DNA of 49,061 nucleotides from Lachnospiraceae bacterium (GCA_017623675.1 JAGAOO010000072.1:1-49061), one strand, 5' to 3'; positions 31,698 to 41,189 are shown, counted from the first letter of the stretch. The notes: generated by a model not told the origin, from the sequence alone. Numbers and translations: made by a program.

Positions 31698-34558
31698 CTT
31701 GCTTTTTTTACTGGAGCTGCTTTGAAAACACTTTTGTTTTGTGTTTCCTTAAATGTCGAAACAAATTCCTTTACTTCTTCCACACTCCTACAACGCTTGC
31801 CAAAACCACAACGCCCATTGTTTATTTTCTCTACGTTGAATGGATACTCTGGATTTTCTGTTTCGGAAACTTTGAAAAAGTTTTCCTCATCCTGTCTATA
31901 TGGTTCCACTATCTCTTTGGCACGTTTCAACGCGGATTCGTAATTATTATTTAGACACCGCACCGCATCCTCTCTTATTCTCGCGAAACCGCATGAATCA
32001 TATGAATAATTCTTATACAGTTCGTGTTCAGTAAACGGAAGGTTCTTTCCCATTAATTCTTTTGTTTCCAGATCAAACGAAACAAGTGTTTTTCCGTAAA
32101 CATCAATTAGTCCTCCGCTTCCATCCTCATAGCGTTTCCATCCCTTGGCTTGATAAATCGGATGTAATTCTTTCTCAGGGATAAGTTCCATATTGCCACG
32201 CTCCTTTTCATTCAAATATTGTTCTGCTGAGATTAAATACTCTGGGATATCCTCATTGCGGATAGGGTTAAAATCGACCTGCATACCCTCAATCGCAAAA
32301 TCACCAGCATTTAATAAACTAAATAAATCATCTTCTCGGATATCTCCTTCATACGCAACTACGAAATCAAGGTCAGAGTTTTCCGTTGCGATTCCTCTGC
32401 TCCGGCTTCCTGTCAGAATCACATCTGCAACAAATATATCCAACCCCTCTTCTTGCAAACGAGAAAAAATATGTTCAGATGCAAGATTCTCGACTTCCTT
32501 ATATGTTTCTCCGGCAACCGGAATATATTTCTTTTCTGTTTCTGCCCGAAACTTATTTGCCGAACGCCTGCTTTGCACCCTCTGATTGTGTAGTGCTACC
32601 GGTGTAAAGCCAATGCTGTCAACATATAATTCCTCATACTTATCTTCATGCCGATAAACTAAGATGTCACTCACTGACAATGAATGTCCCAGGTAGTTCG
32701 CCGGGCGTTCAACATCATTCAGCACTTGAAACACAGTTTCTGGATTCAGCATTTTCTCATCTGTTACTGGTGTCGCATAAATACACTCATAATTCTCTGC
32801 GGAAATCTCTACTTCTTTTCTTAACAAATCAGATGTCGAAACAAATTCCAGTTCTTCATTTCCACCTTTTAACTGATAGACTCCAAGCATATCTTGCGGT
32901 GAAAAATGAAGAGCTGTCATGTTATCATTCAACTGTTTTTCATATGCACGAAATTGATTTGTCATTTGATTAAGAACCGCTGCATCCTCTGTTATCAAAG
33001 CCGCTTCTTTGTCCATCCCTTTATTCTCGCAATATACTTTCGCCCAGCTCATATTTATACTTGAAACTCTGTTATCCTCCAGCGCTACCAGACTGGATGC
33101 GAGAATTCTATCCATAGTATCAACCCCATACCGGCGTGCCAAAGCATGCATCGATGCCGGAGCCAATACATTTCCTTTATACACAAAGTCAGCAAGCTCC
33201 CGCAGGCGTTTTTTACATGCGTCAACTTTTTCATCCTTAGTTTCAGAGAGGGCACCTTTTGTCATAACTACATGCTCCAGTTCTTTTGCCAATTCTGCCT
33301 TACCAACATTTTGGAGAAAGGAAATCAACCCTCCATCCCCATCTCCTATATCTTGGCGCTCCGAAATACTTCTACCGTCCGGCATATAGATTGTGAATTT
33401 TGTCTTTGCGTATCCAATATGGATACTACCAATTTCACCACGTCCAAAAGCATCTTGAACCGCTTCATAGCCACCATAGGTTTCTATCTCCTGTTTCCTC
33501 TTCTCGATCCAATCTGCGTCTGCCTGTTTCATCAATCGGTCAAACTCTTCAACTGAGTAAACTTTTCCTTCTTCAAAAACCAAAGACTCAGACCATTCAC
33601 ATTTAATATACGGAGCTTGAGCAGGAGTATCATTTTCCAATTCATCTTTGGCTTTTATATTCTCCAAATACCGTTCATACCGCTCTTCCAAATAGGTTGC
33701 TGCTTTCTGTGCATCATTCATGGCTCGAAACAATTCATTAGGGTCGCTCTCCAGAGCCTGTATCCAGGATTCCAAATATTCCGTATGACTGTTGAAGTGC
33801 TGTGCATCTAATGTTATACCAAGGTCTGTCTGGATAAAGAAAGCACCTAATTCTGCCCGTAATTCTTCTTTTGCATAACCCGAAGAACCGAATACATTTA
33901 TAAGGCTTCTGTTCAAGCGTTCCGGATGTCCTGTGGAATGCACCATTTCATGCAATTGTGTTGCTAAAAAGGAAGTCTGGTCTAAAAAAGCATCTCGAAA
34001 AGGAAGTACAATTCTATCGTTTTTTGGGGAATAATATGCTCTTCCCTCATTCGTTTCAACAATCGGACACTCAGAAGACGCAATAAAGTCTTCTGCAATC
34101 TGCAGAATTTCATCATGTTCCAGTTTCTTTTCCTGTGTTAATTCCGGAATTCCATCAATCTGCGATGCATTGAATACAACAAACGTATTCACTATTGGTT
34201 TGTCAAGCCTTACTTTAACCTTTTCCATTTCTCCGGTATCCGGATTTTCTTTTTCCACCACCTTTTCAAATATGTACTTTTCCAGACAAACTCCCTTTTC
34301 ACCTTTTTTCACATTCCATCCCATACTTTTCGCTTGCTTGAACGTAACCCATCTTCCATCCTTGTAACCATGGTCAAGCGCTGCGATATAGAGTCTCACT
34401 AAATTGGCACCGCGATATTTCGCATGAGAAACAGGATTGTGAATTGCAAAAGACGACCTATCCCAGTTTGGCTTTGGTAATACATAACCGTTCTTCATGT
34501 TCTCGATAATTCGTTCAACGAGAGCCCTGCGTTCTTCCATTATTTTTTCATTACCCAT
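31685..34558 (-). CDS. Polyvalent ArdC-like antirestriction protein with zincin and nucleotidyltransferase domains
   Basis: A 957-aa multi-domain protein. Residues about 8-130 are an ArdC N-terminal ssDNA-binding domain (VRLYIAALDHGYKDGRWVTFKQAKSMGW, VKKGEKG). A zinc metallopeptidase follows with HEMVHSTGH at 203-211. The middle (about 330-690) holds several small LPD-like modules. A minimal nucleotidyltransferase motif GSRSRG...SDLDF lies at about 717-733. The C-terminus is a YqaJ-free helical region. Polyvalent proteins enter the recipient with the DNA and block host defence. The nucleotidyltransferase piece is unusual. The 3' end is formed by the ICE palindrome. Confidence 0.85.
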   Translation of the reverse strand: MGNEKIMEERRALVERIIENMKNGYVLPKPNWDRSSFAIHNPVSHAKYRGANLVRLYIAALDHGYKDGRWVTFKQAKSMGWNVKKGEKGVCLEKYIFEKVVEKENPDTGEMEKVKVRLDKPIVNTFVVFNASQIDGIPELTQEKKLEHDEILQIAEDFIASSECPIVETNEGRAYYSPKNDRIVLPFRDAFLDQTSFLATQLHEMVHSTGHPERLNRSLINVFGSSGYAKEELRAELGAFFIQTDLGITLDAQHFNSHTEYLESWIQALESDPNELFRAMNDAQKAATYLEERYERYLENIKAKDELENDTPAQAPYIKCEWSESLVFEEGKVYSVEEFDRLMKQADADWIEKRKQEIETYGGYEAVQDAFGRGEIGSIHIGYAKTKFTIYMPDGRSISERQDIGDGDGGLISFLQNVGKAELAKELEHVVMTKGALSETKDEKVDACKKRLRELADFVYKGNVLAPASMHALARRYGVDTMDRILASSLVALEDNRVSSINMSWAKVYCENKGMDKEAALITEDAAVLNQMTNQFRAYEKQLNDNMTALHFSPQDMLGVYQLKGGNEELEFVSTSDLLRKEVEISAENYECIYATPVTDEKMLNPETVFQVLNDVERPANYLGHSLSVSDILVYRHEDKYEELYVDSIGFTPVALHNQRVQSRRSANKFRAETEKKYIPVAGETYKEVENLASEHIFSRLQEEGLDIFVADVILTGSRSRGIATENSDLDFVVAYEGDIREDDLFSLLNAGDFAIEGMQVDFNPIRNEDIPEYLISAEQYLNEKERGNMELIPEKELHPIYQAKGWKRYEDGSGGLIDVYGKTLVSFDLETKELMGKNLPFTEHELYKNYSYDSCGFARIREDAVRCLNNNYESALKRAKEIVEPYRQDEENFFKVSETENPEYPFNVEKINNGRCGFGKRCRSVEEVKEFVSTFKETQNKSVFKAAPVKKARCSR

Positions 34559-34668
34559 GATTCATTCACCTCGTAACTTTCTTCATAATCTTCATCATCG
34601 ACTACTGCGTCTGATTCATCCGGAATACCGTATTCCTCTTTGAATTGCTTAATTTGTTCCTCTGTCAT
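34540..34668 (-). CDS. 42-aa acidic small protein upstream of the ArdC gene
   Basis: An ORF MTEEQIKQFKEEYGIPDESD, continuing with a very acidic stretch and ending SWVMKK. GGAAGGGAG lies before the ATG. It follows a palindrome leader directly and overlaps the ArdC start by 19 nt, so it may be a coupled small protein. Confidence 0.55.
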   Translation of the reverse strand: MTEEQIKQFKEEYGIPDESDAVVDDEDYEESYEVNESWVMKK

Positions 34669-34691
34669 GTTCTCATCTCCCTTCCAAAAAA

Positions 34692-34708
34692 GTGTTCACC
34701 GTGAACAC
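34692..34708. repeat. ICE palindrome copy, leader of the 42-aa ORF and ArdC gene
   Basis: Exact 17-mer, 24 nt before the small-ORF start, T6 then GGAAGGGAG on the coding strand. Confidence 0.9.
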
Positions 34709-34720
34709 TTTTAAAACTAA

Positions 34721-34751
34721 AAAAAGGAAACTCTGTTCGAATTTCCTTTTT
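34721..34751. terminator. Terminator-like hairpin just upstream of a palindrome leader
   Basis: AAAAAGGAAA (34721-34730) and TTTCCTTTTT (34742-34751), 11-nt loop, after the beta-helix gene and 13 nt before the palindrome at 34692. Confidence 0.6.
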
Positions 34752-34782
34752 ATCCGTTTGAAATTTAACATTATAAATTCTC

Positions 34783-35688
34783 TTAATTACATACCTTCAT
34801 TTGTTCTCCAATTTTAGTGAAACCACTTATTTCTGCATCGCCACACACTATAGCCCTTCCACTTATTTCTGCATCGCCATATACTTTCGCATTGCCACAC
34901 ACTTTTGCATCTTCACACACCATTGCTTTGCCATAGATTTCCGAATTTCCAAATACTTCTACATCATGGTACAGAGTTGCCATGCCATGCACTTTTGCAT
35001 TTCTACCCACTTTTGAAAAGCCACACACCATTGCACTATCATAAACCTCAGCGTTATCACATATCATGGCGGAATCTAATATTCTTGCATGATTGTATAT
35101 TTTGGCATAGTCACCAGCTTCAGCAGAACCAAGAATTTCTGCATCATCGTATATCATTGCATCTCCATATACTCTAGCCTCACCGGATACTTTTGCATTG
35201 TCGAATATCTTTGCTCTTTCACATACCGTCGCTCCGTTATGCACCATAGCATATTTATATACTTCTGCCCTTCCATACACATGCGAGAAATCCAATACCT
35301 TTGCATGATTATATATCTTTGCACGCCCAAAAACCTTGCCAACACCACGCACTACTGCATCGTCATATATTATTGCATCTCCATATACAACTGCCCTATC
35401 ACGGATTTTTGCGTTACCACTTACTCTTGCTCTTTCATATACCATTGCACTATCATAAATCCATGCGTTTCCATCTTGGGATAAGTTACTCTCACTTTCT
35501 ATAAATCCGCCTCGGTCACCTGCTTTAACATCATCAAAAGATATCAGTGCCTCAATTCTATAAAGCACTCGCTCATCCAGCTCCAGCACATCATCTGTTA
35601 GCTTATACTTTTTCTGTTCACGCAACAAATTAAATGTCTCTATCAAACGACTCGCATGTTCCGTCCACAAAAATTCCTCTTCTTCCAT
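34783..35688 (-). CDS. YdcK-like beta-helix repeat protein
   Basis: About 301 aa. After a helical N-terminus, KLTDDVLELDERVLYRIEAL and DVKAGDRGGFIESESNLSQ match YdcK-type proteins. Residues about 85-300 are a long run of six-residue units of the type NAKVYG-DAEISG-RAIVCG, predicted to form a beta helix. Relatives occur on phages and mobile elements; function unknown, with a possible surface or adaptor role. I prefer ATG 35688 (GGGAG upstream); a GTG at 35712 overlaps the stop of the preceding gene's alternative frame. Confidence 0.7.
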   Translation of the reverse strand: MEEEEFLWTEHASRLIETFNLLREQKKYKLTDDVLELDERVLYRIEALISFDDVKAGDRGGFIESESNLSQDGNAWIYDSAMVYERARVSGNAKIRDRAVVYGDAIIYDDAVVRGVGKVFGRAKIYNHAKVLDFSHVYGRAEVYKYAMVHNGATVCERAKIFDNAKVSGEARVYGDAMIYDDAEILGSAEAGDYAKIYNHARILDSAMICDNAEVYDSAMVCGFSKVGRNAKVHGMATLYHDVEVFGNSEIYGKAMVCEDAKVCGNAKVYGDAEISGRAIVCGDAEISGFTKIGEQMKVCN

Positions 35689-35708
35689 TTGATTCATCTC
35701 CCGCTTAG

Positions 35709-37425
35709 TCACCTACTCGCCATCGGACTCTTCCTGAATGGTTTAGTGACATCCTGTTGCTCTACTTTTGCAAGTGCCTCTTCAATAGTAGAACCGCTTG
35801 CAAGCAACTTTTTAATCATGGCTATGGTATCTTCATCTTTTAGGCGAACGCTTATTGCTTGTTTCCAAATTTTTATGCGTCTTTCCCAAATTTTTTTGCA
35901 TTTCTTGAAGTTTATCCTCTGTCAGAGCACCATGCTTCTTTACATAATCCATAATTTCGTTAAGCATTTTTGCTTCGCCTCTTGCTTCGCATTCTTCACC
36001 AAATGACATAACTCTGCCCTCTACCATAGATGTTTCACTTCCTTTCATTGCTTCCGGTACATTCCGGTATAAATGTTTATTTATATCGTTAAGTGCTTCA
36101 AATAGTCCGGCACTATCCAAATCATTAATTTTTCCATTCTTATACAACTCATCCAGTATTATTATACACGACTTCATTGTCTTTTTGTAGTCAGAAAGTA
36201 TCTTTTCTTTTGTTTCCGGCTTCAAATCTTTTTCAGTCAGTCTTCTGGTTCGTAGCAATTGAAAAGGGAGCAACAGATACAGCTTTTTCTCTGCAAGCTG
36301 CTCCGGTGTCATAGAAAGTGCCTTAACTGTTTCTGCATGACGAATAATCGTTCCATCCTCACCAAAGCGAAGTTCCAATACATATTTGTCCGGAGTATTC
36401 CTATTATGTTGAAGATAAATTACCTTTGGTCTTGCAAACTCCATTATCATTCTGTTCGGCTCTTCGATTCGGTTTTCCCTTGCCTCTTCAAACTCATAAT
36501 CAAACAACCGGATTGACATGGAATCATCGTTTTTCATTTGGAACTCAAGGTGATACTTTTTCCCTTCAACCAGAAACATTAAATCCGAACGAAGCTCTTT
36601 GGAATCTGCCCGTATATATTCTGTATCTAAATGTGTTACCTGTGTTTTGTTCCTATCATAATCCGTACCAAACACTGCGTTTATAAAATCAACCACAACC
36701 GGAACAGAGAGACCAAACAGCTTTTTCATCAGTATATCATAAAAATTATGATTCTGACTGATTTTACTTTTTGCTATGCTTTCTTTTTGTTCCAGGCGTT
36801 TCGGAACCACCGGAGAACCATTTCGAATCCGTTCCAGTGTCTTAATACTATTTTGGACTATCGTTTTTAGTTTATCATGGCTATAGGTTCCATAAAAAAT
36901 TTCGTTTTTATCCAGCAATTCCGTTATTTCACAGTCTTTTTTCTGGCTTTCTTCTAAATTATGAATCCGCCCTTCCTGTTGGAAGTTCTGTGACACATCC
37001 CTGTTTACTACAAAAACAAAATTCTGATATTGATTGTGTAATGCCAAAAGCCCGGCAGAATACTCTTTCGTCAGTTCTTTGTTATAGATTCCATTCAGCA
37101 GTATTGGCGAGTCTGTAACTACAAAATCCACCTTGCCAATTTTGGTATCCACCCGCTTCATCTGCTCCTGCAGTATTTCAAACTGATGTGCCTCTGTTCC
37201 ATCCAGTTTATCAAAATCTTCGGCGTATACATAATCCTTTGCAACTTCTGAAACATATTCGGCATTATATCCCAGTTTTTTAAGTTGCTGGCAGATATCC
37301 ATGCAGGCTACCGTCTTTCCTGCTCCCGGACCACCAAAAGCATTAATGACTAAAGTCTTGCGGTTTCTTTTCTCCTGTTCCGAATCAACCAGCTTCTTGT
37401 GTTCGTTAATAAAATTACTATCCAC
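35709..37425 (-). CDS. P-loop NTPase fused to an Rpn-type PD-(D/E)XK nuclease domain, frameshifted near the C-terminus
   Basis: As annotated, frame 1 gives 530 aa (37425 to 35833). The P-loop NTPase domain (about 25-190) has GGPGAGKT at 31-38 and DFVVTDSPILLN. The Rpn/PDDEXK domain (about 225-450) has RSDLMFLVEGKKYHLEFQMK as the D...ExQ core. The frame ends in a stray tail NKRSPKR after an A7 run (T7 at 35891-35897). If that run had one A fewer, the reading continues KIWERRIKIWKQAISVRLKD and on to a stop at 35709-35711, which overlaps the next GTG as GTGA. GTG start, GGAGGAG upstream. NTPase-nuclease fusion suggests a regulated nuclease, perhaps defence-related. Confidence 0.75.
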
Positions 37426-37709
37426 TATACATTCTCCTCCCTTAGTGTCCTCTCAATGTACTGTATGGCTTCGGCAGTTGATATTTCCTTTTCATGTCTG
37501 ACAAGATAAATATAGTCGAGCAGCCCTTCAACCGGATAAAGCACATAAACATCTTCTTCCGAAAACGAAAGTTGTTCCACATCAGACACAATCTGCTTTT
37601 TTGTTTGAATTTCATTTGCTTTTTCATAGATATTTTGTTTCGATGTCAACATGATTAGTTTTTCGAACATAAAGTAATCATTTTTCACCCGATCAATCAT
37701 ATTCAGCAT
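37425..37709 (-). CDS. Small DUF3848-like ICE protein
   Basis: A 94-aa protein with a pattern recalling DUF3848 (FMFEKLIMLTSKQNIYEKANEIQTKKQIVSDV) and an acidic helical C-terminus. The start overlaps the topB 3' end, with GGAGG inside topB; its stop shares bases with the next GTG. Family call is tentative; function unknown. Confidence 0.5.
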   Translation of the reverse strand: MLNMIDRVKNDYFMFEKLIMLTSKQNIYEKANEIQTKKQIVSDVEQLSFSEEDVYVLYPVEGLLDYIYLVRHEKEISTAEAIQYIERTLREENV

Positions 37710-39829
37710 GTTTTCTTCCTCCTTTTATGTGTTGCAAATTCCAGCGTATGTTCCAGATTTGTAAATTTAGCATCCTTTTTCCATCCCGATGGTATAATAT
37801 AGGCATCAAAATTCCCTTTGCTTCCTTTCAGTCCTTTCACTAAAATCTTTCTATTCTGCATAAAGGCATCCATCATTTCATCTGTGATATCTTTTCCATA
37901 TATCTTGTTAAAAGAAAAATCATTATTCGAAATACAGTAAAACCCATATTTGGAACGCCGAATCGTGCCGGAACAGAACGGGCAGACATAACTCTTTTCA
38001 TCCGGTGTCAAAGCAGCAACATCCGTTGCATCCGCTTCCTGTATGATTTTTTGTAATTCGTCTGCAGTCTGCTTTATACACGCATCAATGGTTATTTCAC
38101 CATTGCGAACCGCTATCAGACGCTGATTCAGTTCAACCGTTTTCTGCTTATAGAGATTAATATGAAACGAATCCAGTGTTTGAATTAATAATTCTCCTCT
38201 GGATTCTAAATAATAACTATTCTCTTTCAGCGAAATATAATTGCTGTCAATCGCATTTTGAATAATCCCGGTTCTGGTTGCCTGTGTTCCAATGGATAAT
38301 CCAGAAGCAATCGCTTTATAATCATCTTCCTCCTCGTCCTTAAACGGATTGCGTAAATAATTATCCAGACCTTCAACAGTCAAATGTTTTGGCGGAGTCG
38401 TTTCCTTCTCAGATGCCATCCAGTGAATTAACAGTTCTTCGCCCTCTGAAAAGGCTGGCACATCCTTATCTTTCTTCTCCGTATTATCATATTTTAAGAA
38501 TCCAAAACGTATCGTCTCTTTGCCAGTTAATTCAAAAGAATGTTCTCCATTCTGGATAGTAACTGTAGTGTCTGATACTACACAGTCTTCTTCTGCAAAT
38601 ACTGCACAAAATCGGTTATATATAACCTCATATGTCTTTCTTATCGTATCTGCAGTTATTTTCTTATTATTGGCTTTGCTTTGTGCAGCAGAAACCAGTT
38701 CTCCGAACGAGGACGGAATTTTATGTGTCGGACGCAAAGCACTATGCCCGATAACCTTTGCATCATCGAATACAGTTTTGTCCGTCCGCATTGCAATATG
38801 AATTTCCGGATTGGCTTTTTTAATTGCTGCTAGTACATCTTCTACCTTTTCCATTTCCGTAGTTGCCAGGAATTCGGAATCGGTTCGTGGATAGGTTAAA
38901 TATCCGGCTTCATATAACGCCTGGATACAGCCCATGGAATCAGTAAGACTAATCTTGTGCAGTTTTGCTATCCGGCTTTGTGCCTTACCCAAATCAAACA
39001 GCTTTGGTCGGGAAATCTTCTTTTCCTTTTTCTGAACCTTTGTAACAGTTGTTTTGCCGGATTGTAACTGATGTACCAATGTCTTCACCTGTGCATCCGA
39101 CATTCTCGGCTCACTATTTTTCTTTATCAAGACATACTTGATTCCATCCTTCGTACCTGTTCCTTCTGCCTGTAAATAAGGAGCAGGTTTGAAGTTACGG
39201 ATTGCAATTTCCCGGTCATAAATCTTCTTGACTATCGGAATCAACACCCGACCAACACGCAGGATTGGATAAGCATTTGTCCGGTTTGTAATATATCGGG
39301 TCAAATTAATCCCATACAGCCAGTCTAAATAAGTACGTGCCAGTCCTTCATTGTACAATGCATCATAATCACTGTCCGGCTTTATATTATTGATGGCATC
39401 CCGGATACCAGCTTCTGTCTGGTCGTCCGTCCATATCCGGTAAACAGGCAATTTACAGCCAGCCTTGGATAACACCATTCGTACAATTACCTCTCCTTCC
39501 CGGTCTGCATCGCCGCAGTGAAAAACTTTTTCAATATCCGTCCGCTTTAGCAGTTTTTGTAATACCTCATACTGTTCTGCTATGGATTCCTTTAACTTAA
39601 ACTCAAACGGTTCCGGAATATACGGTAAAGGCACCTTTTTCCAACTGCTCTCTCCGGTATAATCATCAATCCCTTTTAAGCCAAATAAATGTCCTATGCA
39701 CCAGCTTACTATATAATTATTCCCTTCATAGTATCCCTGTTTTCGTTCAGCACTCTCGCCCATAAGCGACAACGCACCAACGCAGTTACTGGCAAGTTTT
39801 GGTTTTTCTGCAATAATCAGTGTTTTCAT
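37703..39829 (-). CDS. topB: Type IA DNA topoisomerase III
   Basis: A 708-aa enzyme starting MKTLIIAEKPKLA. Toprim domain with DADREGEVIVR (about 97-107), catalytic Tyr in AGYLTYPRTDSEF (about 314), and a C-terminal zinc-binding CPFC...GFYCIS region. It relaxes and decatenates single-stranded-bearing DNA, a common companion of conjugative transfer. GGAG precedes the ATG at 39829; a 6-codon upstream extension is less likely. Confidence 0.94.
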   Translation of the reverse strand: MKTLIIAEKPKLASNCVGALSLMGESAERKQGYYEGNNYIVSWCIGHLFGLKGIDDYTGESSWKKVPLPYIPEPFEFKLKESIAEQYEVLQKLLKRTDIEKVFHCGDADREGEVIVRMVLSKAGCKLPVYRIWTDDQTEAGIRDAINNIKPDSDYDALYNEGLARTYLDWLYGINLTRYITNRTNAYPILRVGRVLIPIVKKIYDREIAIRNFKPAPYLQAEGTGTKDGIKYVLIKKNSEPRMSDAQVKTLVHQLQSGKTTVTKVQKKEKKISRPKLFDLGKAQSRIAKLHKISLTDSMGCIQALYEAGYLTYPRTDSEFLATTEMEKVEDVLAAIKKANPEIHIAMRTDKTVFDDAKVIGHSALRPTHKIPSSFGELVSAAQSKANNKKITADTIRKTYEVIYNRFCAVFAEEDCVVSDTTVTIQNGEHSFELTGKETIRFGFLKYDNTEKKDKDVPAFSEGEELLIHWMASEKETTPPKHLTVEGLDNYLRNPFKDEEEDDYKAIASGLSIGTQATRTGIIQNAIDSNYISLKENSYYLESRGELLIQTLDSFHINLYKQKTVELNQRLIAVRNGEITIDACIKQTADELQKIIQEADATDVAALTPDEKSYVCPFCSGTIRRSKYGFYCISNNDFSFNKIYGKDITDEMMDAFMQNRKILVKGLKGSKGNFDAYIIPSGWKKDAKFTNLEHTLEFATHKRRKKTC

Positions 39830-39849
39830 CTCATTTACTCCTTTCAAAA

Positions 39850-39866
39850 GTGTTCACCGTGAACAC
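39850..39866. repeat. ICE palindrome copy, topB leader
   Basis: Exact 17-mer, 21 nt before the topB start; AAAA on the left, so T4 follows on the coding strand, then GGAG. Confidence 0.9.
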
Positions 39867-39868
39867 TT

Positions 39869-41176
39869 TCATTCCATTGTTTCACTTGGAACATAAGTAA
39901 CACTCCAACAATTTTTCAAGATTTCTTCTATAGTAGAGTAATCCCATTGTCTCTCTGTTTTTTTACGACTTGCCGGGTCTGCAACCAGAATCCTTCCTTC
40001 CTCTGTTATGCCACGAATTACCATGAAATGACCGGTTCCCCGATAAAGAGCATTACCGGAACCATCTGACTTTCCAACACTTATTACTACCATTCCGCCA
40101 TCCTGAATACATTCAAGGGCAGCATATAAGTTTTTGCCATGGTTTTCACCTGTCAAGCCAAGCTTCTGAACACCGGAAGTAAAGCACGACCACCATGTTA
40201 CACCATTCCTGTAATAGCCATTCTCTACTACCCAGTTTGCAGCAACATCCGGCGTCATAATTTCTCCGGTTAAATTAGAATAAACAATTGCAAGTGTCGT
40301 TGGACCGCAGCCAGACTTTTTAATCGTTTCTCCTTCGGTTATTTCATAACTCGCCCAAGGTTCTTCGTATTGGCTATAATATACACAATCATCAATATAT
40401 CCACCGGCATATGAGGATGAATCACATAGCATTGCAAGCGGAATAGAAAGAAACGGTATTACAATTAACAGGAACACAGAAGAAAACATCAGTATGGCAG
40501 TTAACGGGGATGTCGTCCATTTAAGGGTTGTTCCCAGCCTGCGAAAAAACATGCCAAGTTCCATAAGTGCAGCTTTTCCCGCATTTTGAACGAATCCATT
40601 TCCATCTCCCTCAAAACTGGTTGTATCCTTCAACCCTTCCAGCATCTTCTGTTTTGTCGAAATACGTACAATTCTTTTATCAATTGCATTACCAGCAACA
40701 TCCCCAACAAAGTTCCCAATAAAGCTCCCGGCAGCAAATCCTATTACGGTTCCAATTAACGGATTAACCGCAAATCCGGTTGCGGTTCCTGCTGCAGTAC
40801 CTGCAACAGTTGTCACAGTTGCTGTCGAACCGGTTGCAGCAGTGGTTACAATAAACGAAGCACTGTCTTTTGCTGCCTTTTGGGAAATCTGCTTTGTGGT
40901 TTCCTTTGCAGCCTGTTTCGCTGATTCTTCGGCAGCTTTCTTCATTGCTTCTTTGGATGCTTCTCTTGTTATGTCGCGAACGGAATTCTTTGACGCTTCA
41001 CCAGAAATCTTATTCCCAATTGCTTTACCAGCTTTACCGGATAAGTAATTAATTCCTTTTTCCTGTTCTGCTTTTACTGATTCCAAGAAACGCTTGTCCT
41101 GTTCCATTATGAACGAATCCGCCTCCTGTTCACGGTGAACATCAGTATTTGTATTCGATTTTTGTATAAAGTCCAT
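39869..41176 (-). CDS. Membrane-anchored C39-like peptidase of the transfer operon
   Basis: A 435-aa protein. An Ala/Lys-rich helical region (about 35-110) and a Gly/Ala-rich segment (GTAAGTATGFAVNPLIG...) precede one strong membrane helix (about 220-250). A C39-type peptidase domain follows (about 270-435) with the Cys in KKSGCGPTTLAIVYSN, the His in GTGHFMVIRGI and DPAS. It takes the place of the wall-hydrolase (NlpC/P60 or CHAP) seen in Tn916-like systems, so it may open the cell wall for the channel. It contains an exact palindrome near its 5' end. The ATG at 41176 has AAGGAG upstream. Confidence 0.8.
   Translation of the reverse strand: MDFIQKSNTNTDVHREQEADSFIMEQDKRFLESVKAEQEKGINYLSGKAGKAIGNKISGEASKNSVRDITREASKEAMKKAAEESAKQAAKETTKQISQKAAKDSASFIVTTAATGSTATVTTVAGTAAGTATGFAVNPLIGTVIGFAAGSFIGNFVGDVAGNAIDKRIVRISTKQKMLEGLKDTTSFEGDGNGFVQNAGKAALMELGMFFRRLGTTLKWTTSPLTAILMFSSVFLLIVIPFLSIPLAMLCDSSSYAGGYIDDCVYYSQYEEPWASYEITEGETIKKSGCGPTTLAIVYSNLTGEIMTPDVAANWVVENGYYRNGVTWWSCFTSGVQKLGLTGENHGKNLYAALECIQDGGMVVISVGKSDGSGNALYRGTGHFMVIRGITEEGRILVADPASRKKTERQWDYSTIEEILKNCWSVTYVPSETME
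41127..41141. repeat. ICE palindrome copy inside the C39-peptidase gene
   Basis: TGTTCACGGTGAACA, exact 15-bp core, about codons 12-16 of the gene, encoding VHREQ. Confidence 0.85.
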
Positions 41177-41189
41177 ACGAACCAACTCC

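Noticed and set aside
34801-35504. Several plus-strand ORFs opposite the beta-helix gene
   Set aside because: Shadow frames created by the hexapeptide repeats; no ribosome sites.
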